This document shows, in pieces, positions 1 through 10,717 of a stretch of 64,000 nucleotides of DNA (the stretch's first letter is position 1; each line of letters opens with the position of its first letter). The position numbers and the translations under genes were made by a program. Source of the stretch: Sialis fuliginosa (Eukaryota; Arthropoda; Insecta; Megaloptera; Sialidae); assembly GCA_961205875.1 (NCBI GenBank), contig OY540811.1, positions 34,875,340 to 34,939,339 on the forward strand, given 5' to 3'. The notes beneath the pieces were generated by a model that was not told the origin of the DNA, did not search any database, and worked only from the letters and a program-made list of their open reading frames with translations.

Positions 1-483
1 ATGTTTATGTTTATGTTTATGTTTATGTTTATGTTTATGTTTATGTTTATGTTTATGTTTATGTTTATGTTTATGTTTATATTTATTTTTATGTTAATGT
101 TTATGTTTATGTTTATGTTTATGTTTATGTTTATGTTTATGTTTATGTTTATGTTTATGTTTATATTTATTTTTATGTTAATAATTATGTTTATGTTTAC
201 GTTTTAATTTATGTTTAAATTTATGTTTGAATTTATGTTTAAGTTTATGTTTAAATTTATGTTTGAAATTATGTTTAAGGATATTTTTAAGTTTATGTTT
301 TGATTTATGTTTATGTTTATGTTTAAATTTATGTTTATGTTTATGTTTATGTTTATGTTTACGTTTATGTTTATGTTTATGTTTATGTTTATGTTTATGT
401 TTATGTTTATGTTTATGTTTATGTTTATGTTTATGTTTAAGTTTATGTTTTAATTTATGTTTAAATTTATGTTTAAATTTATG
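1..483 (+). repeat. T/G sector 0 (ATGTTT array, cut by window edge)
   Basis: Pure ATGTTT runs fill 1-78 and most of 103-162. Two ATATTTATTTTT marks lie near 79 and at 163, the second opening marker cassette D1. Another near-pure run covers about 340-430. The last 50 bases change to the 12-bp alternating pattern that precedes every switch. No gene is present; the Met-Phe and Cys-Leu frames are by-products of the hexamer. Confidence 0.95.
163..309 (+). repeat. Marker cassette D1
   Basis: This is a 147-bp block of diverged hexamers that recurs 21 times in the window. It opens with ATATTTATTTTTATGTTAAT, passes through a TTTACGTTTTAA step, and then runs in 12-bp steps of ATGTTT plus a variable hexamer (AAATTT, GAATTT, AAGTTT, AAATTT, GAAATT, AAGGAT). 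It closes with TTTTGATTTATG. Its substitutions make it useful for tracing duplications. No coding role is supported. Confidence 0.9.
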
Positions 484-660
484 TTCAAATTTAGGTTTAA
501 TTTAAAAATAAATTTAAATATAAACAAACATAAAATTAAACATAAACTTAAACATAAATTAAAACATAAACTTAAACATAAATTTACACATAAATTTAAA
601 CATAAACGTAAACATAAATTTACACATAAATTTAAACATAAACGTAAACATAAACTTGAA
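484..660 (+). repeat. Switch element S1 (T/G to A/C polarity flip)
   Basis: The strand identity of the hexamer flips here. The left part reads TTCAAATTTAGGTTTAATTT, then an A/T-only bridge (TTTAAAAATAAATTTAAATA), then AAACAAACATAAAATT. From there AAACTT/AAATTT-type hexamers follow in 12-bp steps. A 36-bp unit starting AATTTACACATAAATTTAAA is present twice in tandem (581-652), and the element ends at ACTTGAA. The same 177-bp structure recurs at every T/G-to-A/C flip. The bridge is the centre of a very large inverted repeat. Function is unknown. Confidence 0.92.
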
Positions 661-813
661 CATAAACATAAACATAAATAAAAACATAAACATAAACATA
701 AACATAAACATAAAAATAAACATAAACATAAATATAAACATAAACATAAACATAAACATAAACATAAACATAAACATAAACATAAACATAAACATAAACA
801 TAACCATAAACAT
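661..813 (-). repeat. A/C sector 1 (AAACAT array, unusually short)
   Basis: Only about 150 bp separate S1 from I1, where other A/C sectors run from 0.6 to 4.5 kb. It lacks the AAACTT modules and AAACCT blocks. A TAAAAACAT variant near 680 matches the start of other sectors, and AACCATAAACAT near 803 is the usual island-proximal border. An internal deletion joining both sector ends is the simplest explanation. Confidence 0.9.
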
Positions 814-1090
814 AAGCAAAAGATTAAACATAAGCTAAATCATACAAGTAAATAAACATACATCTGCAAATCGACTCGATTTGTATTAAAACGGTGTATT
901 TTGATAATAAACGTCTCGATTCTTACCAATAACAATCGGATCAAATTATTTTAAATCATATCCATCAGTTTGGATACTTATCGAATATTTAGTGTCTAAA
1001 TGACTAGATTTGACATTATTTGATGTAATTTGAATGAAATGATGATTTTCGACCCAATTCGTTTTTACAATTAAAAATAATGTTTGTTTA
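814..1090 (+). repeat. Island I1 (277-bp non-hexamer repeat)
   Basis: This is complex sequence from AAGCAAAAGATT to AATAATGTTTGTTTA, unlike the surrounding hexamer. It holds a perfect palindrome CAAATCGACTCGATTTG (867-883), a weaker stem TATCC/GGATA, five TCGA tetramers and nine CpG dinucleotides. Stops close its frames and no tRNA, rRNA or transposon feature was recognised. It sits exactly where AAACAT changes to ATGTTT. It belongs to the subtype with ACATACATCTGC (I1, I2, I6), which lacks three bases found in the 280-bp subtype. A satellite-borne regulatory or origin element is possible but is inference only. Confidence 0.93.
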
Positions 1091-2042
1091 AGTTTATGTT
1101 TAGTTTATGTTTTAATTTATGTTTAAGTTTATGTTTAAGTTTATGTTTTATTTTATGTTTTAGTTTATGTTTCAGTTTATATTTAAGTTTATGTTTATGG
1201 TTATGTTTATGTTTATGTTTATGTTTATGTTTATGTTTATGTTTAAGTTTATGTTTAAGTTTATGTTTTAATTTATGTTTAAATTTATGTTTAAGTTTAT
1301 GTTAATGTTTATGTTTATGTTTATGTTTATGTTTATGTTTATGTTTATGTTTATGTTTATGTTTATGTTTATGTTTATGTTTATGTTTATGTTTATGTTT
1401 ATGTTTATGTTTATGTTTATGTTTATGTTTATGTTTATGTTTATGTTTATGTTTATGTTTATGTTTATGTTTATGTTTATGTTTATGTTTAAGTTTATGT
1501 TTAAGTTTATGTTTTAATTTATGTTTAAATTTATGTTTAAGTTTATGATTATGTTTATGTTTATGTTTATGTTTATGTTTATGTTTATGTTTATGTTTAT
1601 GTTTATGTTTATGTTTATGTTTATGTTTATGGTTATGTTTATGTTTATGTTTATGTTTATGTTTATGTTTATGTTTATGTTTATGTTTATGTTTATGTTT
1701 ATGTTTATGTTTATGTTTAGGTTTATGTTTATGTTTATGTTTATGTTTATGTTTATGTTTATGTTTATGTTTATGTTTATGTTTATGTTTATGTTTATGT
1801 TTATGTTTATGTTTATGTTTATGTTTATGTTTATGTTTATGTTTATGTTTATGTTTATGATTATGTTTATGTTTATGTTTATGTTTATGTTTATGTTTAT
1901 GATTATGTTTATGTTTATGTTTATGTTTATGTTTATGTTTATGTTTATGTTTATATTTATTTTTATGTTAATGTTTATGTTTATGTTTATGTTTATGTTT
2001 ATGTTTATGTTTATGTTTATGTTTATGTTTATGTTAATGTTT

Positions 2043-2189
2043 ATATTTATTTTTATGTTAATAATTATGTTTATGTTTACGTTTTAATTTATGTTTAAAT
2101 TTATGTTTGAATTTATGTTTAAGTTTATGTTTAAATTTATGTTTGAAATTATGTTTAAGGATATTTTTAAGTTTATGTTTTGATTTATG
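2043..2189 (+). repeat. Marker cassette D2
   Basis: Full 147-bp copy. It is the first of three D cassettes in this sector, 378 bp before D3. Confidence 0.9.
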
Positions 2190-2420
2190 TTTATGTTTAT
2201 GTTTATGTTTATGTTTATGTTTTTGTTTATGTTTATGTTTATGATTATGTTTATGTTTATGTTTATGTTTATGTTTATGTTTATGTTTATGTTTATGTTT
2301 ATGTTTATGTTTATGTTTATGTTTATGTTTATGTTTATATTTATTTTTATGTTAATGTTTATGTTTATGTTTATGTTTATGTTTATGTTTATGTTTATGT
2401 TTATGTTTATGTTAATGTTT

Positions 2421-2567
2421 ATATTTATTTTTATGTTAATAATTATGTTTATGTTTACGTTTTAATTTATGTTTAAATTTATGTTTGAATTTATGTTTAA
2501 GTTTATGTTTAAATTTATGTTTGAAATTATGTTTAAGGATATTTTTAAGTTTATGTTTTGATTTATG
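2421..2567 (+). repeat. Marker cassette D3
   Basis: Full 147-bp copy, 486 bp before D4. The sequence between D2 and D3 is ATGTTT array with an ATATTTATTTTT mark repeated mid-way, suggesting tandem duplication of the D-plus-array unit. Confidence 0.9.
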
Positions 2568-2906
2568 TTTATGTTTATGTTTAAATTTATGTTTATGTTT
2601 ATGTTTATGTTTATGTTTAAGTTTATGTTTATGTTTATGTTTATGTTTATGTTTATGTTTATGTTTATGTTTATGTTTATGTTTATGTTTATGTTTATGT
2701 TTATGTTTATGTTTATGTTTATGTTTATGTTTATGTTTATGATTATGTTTATGTTTATGTTTATGTTTATGTTTATGTTTATGTTTATGTTTATGTTTAT
2801 GTTTATGTTTATGTTTATGTTTATGTTTATGTTTATATTTATTTTTATGTTAATGTTTATGTTTATGTTTATGTTTATGTTTATGTTTATATTTATGTTT
2901 ATGTTT

Positions 2907-3054
2907 ATATTTATTTTTATGTTAATAATTATGTTTATGTTTACGTTTTAATTTATGTTTAAATTTATGTTTGAATTTATGTTTAAGTTTATGTTTAAAT
3001 TTATGTTTGAAATTATGTTTAAGGATATTTTTAAGTTTTATGTTTTGATTTATG
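2907..3054 (+). repeat. Marker cassette D4
   Basis: 148 bp. An extra T in TTAAGTTTTATG near 3038 breaks the otherwise kept hexamer register. This is the copy nearest to S2. Confidence 0.9.
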
Positions 3055-3216
3055 TTTATGTTTATGTTTAAATTTATGTTTATGTTTATGTTTATGTTTT
3101 TTTTTACGTTTATGTTTATGTTTATGTTTATGTTTATGTTTATGTTTATGTTTATGTTTATGGTTATGTTTAAGTTTATGTTTTAATTTATGTTTAAATT
3201 TATGTTTAAATTTATG

Positions 3217-3393
3217 TTCAAATTTAGGTTTAATTTAAAAATAAATTTAAATATAAACAAACATAAAATTAAACATAAACTTAAACATAAATTAAAACAT
3301 AAACTTAAACATAAATTTACACATAAATTTAAACATAAACGTAAACATAAATTTACACATAAATTTAAACATAAACGTAAACATAAACTTGAA
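3217..3393 (+). repeat. Switch element S2
   Basis: Same 177-bp structure as S1, with two tandem 36-bp units at 3314-3385. Polarity changes from ATGTTT to AAACAT across the A/T-only bridge. Confidence 0.92.
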
Positions 3394-6300
3394 CATAAAC
3401 ATAAACATAAATAAAAACATAAACATAAACATAAACATAAACATAAAAATAAACATAAACATAAATATAAACATAAACATAAACATAAACATAAACATAA
3501 ACATAAACATAAACATAAACATAAACATAAACATAAACATAAACATAAACATAAACATAAACATAACTATAAACTTAAACATTAATTTAAACATAAATTA
3601 AAACATAAACTTAAACATAAACTTAAATATAAACTTAAACATAAACTTAAACATAAACATAAACATTTAAACATAAATTTAAACATAAATTAAAACATAA
3701 ACATAAACATAAACATAAACATAAACATAAACATAAACATAAACATAAACATAAACATAAACATAAACATAAACATAAACATAAACATAAACATAAACAT
3801 AAACATAAACATAAACATAAACATAAATTAAAACATAAACTTAAACATAAACTTAAACATAAACATAAACATAAACATAAACATAAACATAAACATAAAC
3901 ATAAATATAAACATAAACATAAACATAAACTTAAACATAAATTTAAACATAAATTAAAACATAAACTTAAACATAAACTTAAACATAAACATAAACATAA
4001 ACATAACCATAAACATAAACATAAACATAAACATAAACATAAACATAAACATAAACATAAACATAAACATAAACATAAACATAAACATAATCATAAACTT
4101 AAACATAAATTTAAACATAAATTAAAACATAAACTTAAACATTAACTTAAACATAAACATAAACATAAACATAAACATAAACATAAACATAAACATAAAC
4201 ATAAACATAAACATAAACATAAACATAAACATAAACTTAAACATAAATTTAAACATAAATTAAAACATAAACTTAAACATAAACTTAAACATAAACATAA
4301 ACATAAACATAAACGTAAACATAAACATAAACATAAACATAAACATAAACATAAACATAAACATAAACATAAACATAAACATAAACATAAACATAAACAT
4401 AAACATAAACATAAACATAAACATAAACATAAACATAAACATAGTCATAAATTTAAACATAAATTTAAACATAAATTAAAACATAAACATAAACATAAAC
4501 ATACACATAAACATAAACATAAACATAAACATAAACATAAACATAAACATAAACATAAACATAAACATAAACATAAACATAAACATAAACATAAACATAA
4601 ACATAAACATAAACATAAATATAAACATAAACATAAACATAAACATAAACATAAACCTAAACCTAAACTTAAACCTAAACCTAAACCTAACCATAAATAT
4701 AAACATAAACATAAACATAAACATAAACATAAACATAAACATAAACATAAATTAAAACATAAATTTAAACATAAACATAAACATATACATAAACATAAAC
4801 TTAAACATAAACATAAACATAAACATAAACATAAACATAAACATAAACATAAACATATACATAAACATAAACATAAACATAAACATAAACATAAACATAA
4901 ACATAAATTAAAACATAAATTTAAACATAAACATAAACATAAACATAAACATATACATAAACATAAACTTAAACATAAACATAAACATAAACATAAACAT
5001 AAACATAAACATAAACATAAATTAAAACATAAATTTAAACATAAACATAAACATAAACATAAACATAAACATAAACATAAACATAAACCTAAACCTAAAC
5101 CTAAACCTAAACCTAAACCTAACCATAAATATAAACATAAACATAAACATAAACATAAACATAAACATAAACATAAACATAAACATAAACATAAACATAA
5201 ACATAAACATAAACATAAACATAAACATAAACATAAACATAAACATAAACATAAACATAAACATAAACATAAACATAAACATAAACATAAACATAAACAT
5301 AAACATAAACATAACCATAAACATAAACATAAACATAAATTAAAACATAAATTTAAACATAAACATAAACATAAACATAAACATAAACATAAACATAAAC
5401 ATAAACATAAATATAAACATAAACATAAACATAAACATAAACATAAACCTAAACCTAAACTTAAACCTAAACCTAAACCTAACCATAAATATAAACATAA
5501 ACATAAACATAAACATAAACATAAACATAAACATAAACATAAACATAAACATAAACATAAACATAAACATAAACATAAACATAAACATAAACATAAACAT
5601 AAACATAAACATAGTCATAAATTTAAACATAAATTAAAACATAAACATAAACATAAACATACACATAAACATAAACATAAACATAAACATAAACATAAAC
5701 ATAAACATAAACATAAACATAAACATAAACATAAATTAAAACATAAATTTAAACATAAACATAAACATAAACATAAACATAAACATAAACATAAACATAA
5801 ACATAAACATAAACATAAATATAAACATAAACATAAACATAAACATAAACATAAACCTAAACCTAAACTTAAACCTAAACCTAAACCTAACCATAAATAT
5901 AAACATAAACATAAACATAAACATAAACATAAACATAAACATAAACATAAACATATACATAAACATAAACATAAACATAAACATAAACATAAACATAAAT
6001 TAAAACATAAATTTAAACATAAACATAAACATAAACATAAACATAAACATAAACATAAACATAAACATAAACATAAACATAAACATAAACATAAATTAAA
6101 ACATAAATTTAAACATAAACATAAACATAAACATAAACATAAACCTAAACCTAAACCTAAACCTAAACCTAAACCTAACCATAAACATAAACATAAACAT
6201 AAACATAAACATAAACATAAACATAAACATAAACATAAACATAAACATAAACATAAACATAAACATAAACATAAACATAAACATAAACATAAACATAAAC

Positions 6301-7760
6301 ATAAACATAAACATAAACATAAACATAAACATAAACATAAACATAAACATAAACATAAACATAAACATAAACATAAACATAAACATAAACATAAACATAA
6401 ACATAAACATAAACATAAACATAAACACAAACATAAATATAAACATAAACATAAATTAAAACATAAATTTAAACATAAACATAAACATAAACATAAACAT
6501 AAACATAAACATAAACATAAATATAAACATAAACATAAACATAAACATAAACATAAACATAAACCTAAACCTAAACCTAAACCTAAACCTAAACCTAACC
6601 ATAAATATAAACATAAACATAAACATAAACATAAACATAAACATAAACATAAACATAAACATAAACATAAACATAAACATAAACATAAACATAAACATAA
6701 ATTAAAACATAAATTTAAACATAAACATAAACATAAACATAAACATAAACATAAACATAAACATAAACATAAACATAAACATAAACATAAACATAAACAT
6801 AAACATAAACATAAACATAAACATAAACATAAACATAAACATAAATTAAAACATAAATTTAAACATAAACATAAACATAAACATGAACATAAACATAAAC
6901 ATAAACATAAACATAAACATAAACATAAATTAAAACATAAATTTAAACATAAACATAAACATAAACATAAACATAAACATAAACATAAACATAAACATAA
7001 ACATAAACATAAACATAAATATAAACATAAACATAAACATAAACATAAACATTAACCTAAACCTAAACTTAAACCTAAACCTAAACCTAACCATAAATAT
7101 AAACATAAACATAAACATAAACATAAACATAAACATAAACATATACATAAACATAAACATAAACATAAACATAAACATAAACATAAACATAAATTAAAAC
7201 ATAAATTTAAACATAAACATAAACATAAACATAAACATAAACATAAACATAAACATAAACATAAACATAAACATAAACATAAATTAAAACATAAATTTAA
7301 ACATAAACATAAACATAAACATAAACATAAACATAAACATAAACATAAACATAAACATAAACATAAACATAAACATAAACATAAACATAAACCTAAACCT
7401 AAACCTAAACCTAAACCTAAACCTAACCATAAATATAAACATAAACATAAACATAAACATAAACATAAACATAAACATAAACATAAACATAAACATAAAC
7501 ATAAACATAAACATAAACATAAACCTAAACCTAAACCTAACCATAAATATAAACATAAACATAAACATAAACATAAACATAAACATAAACATAAACATAA
7601 ACATAAACATAAACATAAACATAAACATAAACATAAACATAAACATAAACATAAACATAAACATAAACATAAACATAAACATAAACATAAACATAAACAT
7701 AAACATAAACATAAACATAAACATAAACATAAACATAAACATAAACATAACCATAAACAT
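3394..7760 (-). repeat. A/C sector 2 (AAACAT array with nine AAACCT blocks)
   Basis: About 3597-4470 is a series of 0.12-0.15 kb modules, each a run of AAACAT broken by AAATTAAAACAT and two AAACTT hexamers. Next come modules of 0.3-0.5 kb. Each opens with AAATTAAAACATAAATTT, continues as AAACAT, and carries a block of AAACCT followed by AACCATAAATAT. Blocks start near 4655, 5086, 5440, 5850, 6143, 6563, 7051, 7391 and 7523, the last with only three units. Some blocks carry one AAACTT in third position, others are uniform. A long pure AAACAT run (about 7550-7750) abuts I2. Confidence 0.93.
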
Positions 7761-8037
7761 AAGCAAAAGATTAAACATAAGCTAAATCATACAAGTAAAT
7801 AAACATACATCTGCAAATCGACTCGATTTGTATTAAAACGGTGTATTTTGATAATAAACGTCTCGATTCTTACCAATAACAATCGGATGAAATTATTTTA
7901 AATCATATCCATCAGTTTGGATACTTATCGAATATTTAGTGTCTAAATGACTAGATTTGACATTATTTGATGTAATTTGAATGAAATGATGATTTTCGAC
8001 CCAATTCGTTTTTACAATTAAAAATAATGTTTGTTTA
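7761..8037 (+). repeat. Island I2
   Basis: 277-bp copy, 6947 bp after I1 and almost identical to it. A private change to G at 7889 (ATCGGATGA for ATCGGATCA) separates it from the other islands. The 17-bp palindrome is intact at 7814-7830. Confidence 0.93.
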
Positions 8038-9013
8038 AGTTTATGTTTAGTTTATGTTTTAATTTATGTTTAAGTTTATGTTTAAGTTTATGTTTTATTT
8101 TATGTTTTAGTTTATGTTTCAGTTTATATTTAAGTTTATGTTTATGGTTATGTTTATGTTTATGTTTATGTTTATGTTTATGTTTATGTTTAAGTTTATG
8201 TTTAAGTTTATGTTTTAATTTATGTTTAAATTTATGTTTAAGTTTATGTTAATGTTTATGTTTATGTTTATGTTTATGTTTATGTTTATGTTTATGTTTA
8301 TGTTTATGTTTATGTTTATGTTTATGTTTATGTTTATGTTTATGTTTATGTTTATGTTTATGTTTATGTTTATGTTTATGTTTATGTTTATGTTTATGTT
8401 TATGTTTATGTTTATGTTTATGTTTATGTTTATGTTTAAGTTTATGTTTAAGTTTATGTTTTAATTTATGTTTAAATTTATGTTTAAGTTTATGATTATG
8501 TTTATGTTTATGTTTATGTTTATGTTTATGTTTATGTTTATGTTTATGTTTATGTTTATGTTTATGTTTATGTTTATGTTTATGGTTATGTTTATGTTTA
8601 TGTTTATGTTTATGTTTATGTTTATGTTTATGTTTATGTTTATGTTTATGTTTATGTTTATGTTTATGTTTATGTTTATGTTTAGGTTTATGTTTATGTT
8701 TATGTTTATGTTTATGTTTATGTTTATGTTTATGTTTATGTTTATGTTTATGTTTATGTTTATGTTTATGTTTATGTTTATGTTTATGTTTATGTTTATG
8801 TTTATGTTTATGTTTATGTTTATGTTTATGTTTATGATTATGTTTATGTTTATGTTTATGTTTATGTTTATGTTTATGTTTATGTTTATGTTTATGTTTA
8901 TGTTTATGTTTATGTTTATGTTTATGTTTATATTTATTTTTATGTTAATGTTTATGTTTATGTTTATGTTTATGTTTATGTTTATGTTTATGTTTATGTT
9001 TATGTTAATGTTT

Positions 9014-9160
9014 ATATTTATTTTTATGTTAATAATTATGTTTATGTTTACGTTTTAATTTATGTTTAAATTTATGTTTGAATTTATGTTTAAGTTTATG
9101 TTTAAATTTATGTTTGAAATTATGTTTAAGGATATTTTTAAGTTTATGTTTTGATTTATG
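9014..9160 (+). repeat. Marker cassette D5
   Basis: Full 147-bp copy, positional equivalent of D2 (6971 bp later). Confidence 0.9.
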
Positions 9161-9667
9161 TTTATGTTTATGTTTAAATTTATGTTTATGTTTATGTTTA
9201 TGTTTATGTTTAAGTTTATGTTTATGTTTATGTTTATGTTTATGTTTATGTTTATGTTTATGTTTATGTTTATGTTTATGTTTATGTTTATGTTTATGTT
9301 TATGTTTATGTTTATGTTTATGTTTATGTTTTTGTTTATGTTTATGTTTATGATTATGTTTATGTTTATGTTTATGTTTATGTTTATGTTTATGTTTATG
9401 TTTATGTTTATGTATATGTTTATGTTTATGTTTATGTTTATGTTTATGTTTATGTTTATGTTTATGTTTATGTTTATGTTTATGTTTATGATTATGTTTA
9501 TGTTTATGTTTATGTTTATGTTTATGTTTATGTTTATGTTTATGTTTATGTTTATGTTTATGTTTATGTTTATGTTTATGTTTATGTTTATATTTATTTT
9601 TATGTTAATGTTTATGTTTATGTTTATGTTTATGTTTATGTTTATGTTTATGTTTATGTTAATGTTT

Positions 9668-9814
9668 ATATTTATTTTTATGTTAATAATTATGTTTATG
9701 TTTACGTTTTAATTTATGTTTAAATTTATGTTTGAATTTATGTTTAAGTTTATGTTTAAATTTATGTTTGAAATTATGTTTAAGGATATTTTTAAGTTTA
9801 TGTTTTGATTTATG
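9668..9814 (+). repeat. Marker cassette D6
   Basis: Full 147-bp copy. The array between D5 and D6 contains private changes (TTTTTG near 9330, ATGTATATG near 9413). Confidence 0.9.
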
Positions 9815-10231
9815 TTTATGTTTATGTTTAAATTTATGTTTATGTTTATGTTTATGTTTATGTTTAAGTTTATGTTTATGTTTATGTTTATGTTTATGTT
9901 TATGTTTATGTTTATGTTTATGTTTATGTTTATGATTATGTTTATGTTTATGTTTATGTTTATGTTTATGTTTATGTTTATGTTTATGTTTATGTTTATG
10001 TTTATGTTTATGTTTATGATTATGTTTATGTTTATGTTTATGTTTATGTTTATGTTTATGTTTATGTTTATGTTTATGTTTATGTTTATGTTTATGTTTA
10101 TGTTTATGTTTATGTTTATGTTTATGTTTATGTTTATGTTTATATTTATTTTTATGTTAATGTTTATGTTTATGTTTATGTTTATGTTTATGTTTATGTT
10201 TATGTTTATGTTTATGTTTATGTTTATGTTT

Positions 10232-10378
10232 ATATTTATTTTTATGTTAATAATTATGTTTATGTTTACGTTTTAATTTATGTTTAAATTTATGTTTGAA
10301 TTTATGTTTAAGTTTATGTTTAAATTTATGTTTGAAATTATGTTTAAGGATATTTTTAAGTTTATGTTTTGATTTATG
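10232..10378 (+). repeat. Marker cassette D7
   Basis: Full 147-bp copy, the one nearest to S3. Confidence 0.9.
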
Positions 10379-10540
10379 TTTATGTTTATGTTTAAATTTA
10401 TGTTTATGTTTATGTTTATGTTTATGTTTACGTTTATGTTTATGTTTATGTTTATGTTTATGTTTATGTTTATGTTTATGTTTATGTTTATGTTTAAGTT
10501 TATGTTTTAATTTATGTTTAAATTTATGTTTAAATTTATG

Positions 10541-10717
10541 TTCAAATTTAGGTTTAATTTAAAAATAAATTTAAATATAAACAAACATAAAATTAAACAT
10601 AAACTTAAACATAAATTAAAACATAAACTTAAACATAAATTTACACATAAATTTAAACATAAACGTAAACATAAATTTACACATAAATTTAAACATAAAC
10701 GTAAACATAAACTTGAA
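10541..10717 (+). repeat. Switch element S3
   Basis: 177 bp with two 36-bp units, like S1 and S2. It lies 7324 bp after S2. It also opens the left copy of the large segmental duplication whose right copy begins at S7. Confidence 0.92.

Larger units (their letters stand above)
1091..3216 (+). repeat. T/G sector 1 (ATGTTT array with three D cassettes)
   Basis: The first 110 bp are a frozen flank in 12-bp steps (TTTAAG, TTTTAATTTATG, TTTTATTTTATG, TTTCAG), ending in TTATGGTTATG near 1197. Pure hexamer fills roughly 1300-1485 and, with few substitutions, 1548-1950. One isolated TTTAGG occurs near 1717. D2, D3 and D4 lie at 2043, 2421 and 2907. A run of nine T at 3097-3105 is an odd slip close to S2. 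No gene seen. Confidence 0.93.
8038..10540 (+). repeat. T/G sector 2 (ATGTTT array with three D cassettes)
   Basis: Tracks T/G sector 1 in order: frozen flank, pure run (about 8250-8435), a single TTTAGG near 8690, then D5, D6 and D7. The arrays between cassettes are longer than in sector 1 (654 and 564 bp from D to D against 378 and 486), so the differences are mainly hexamer copy number. Confidence 0.93.

Noticed and set aside
484..537. A/T-only bridge as a promoter or terminator
   Set aside because: Its composition hardly differs from the surrounding low-GC array, and no adjacent gene exists to support the role.
1041..1060. Pol III B-box in the island (TTCGACC), suggesting a tRNA or SINE
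   Set aside because: Only the TTCGA core and part of the tail fit, no A-box at a suitable distance was found, and there is no poly-A or T-run terminator arrangement typical of a SINE.
814..1090. Island as a transposon insertion
   Set aside because: No terminal inverted repeats, coding sequence or clear target duplication. The strict position at polarity flips in all 14 copies fits co-amplification better than insertion.
3097..3105. Nine-T run as a transcription terminator
   Set aside because: It is a single private slip not found in the equivalent sectors and has no transcript upstream.
4655..4693. Functional telomere or interstitial telomere
   Set aside because: TTTAGG is not the usual plant (TTTAGGG) or arthropod (TTAGG) unit. 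The blocks are short, internal, in register with TTTATG and one substitution away from it.
3394..7760. CRISPR-like array
   Set aside because: There are no unique spacers between fixed repeats and no cas genes; the interrupted modules are variants of one hexamer.
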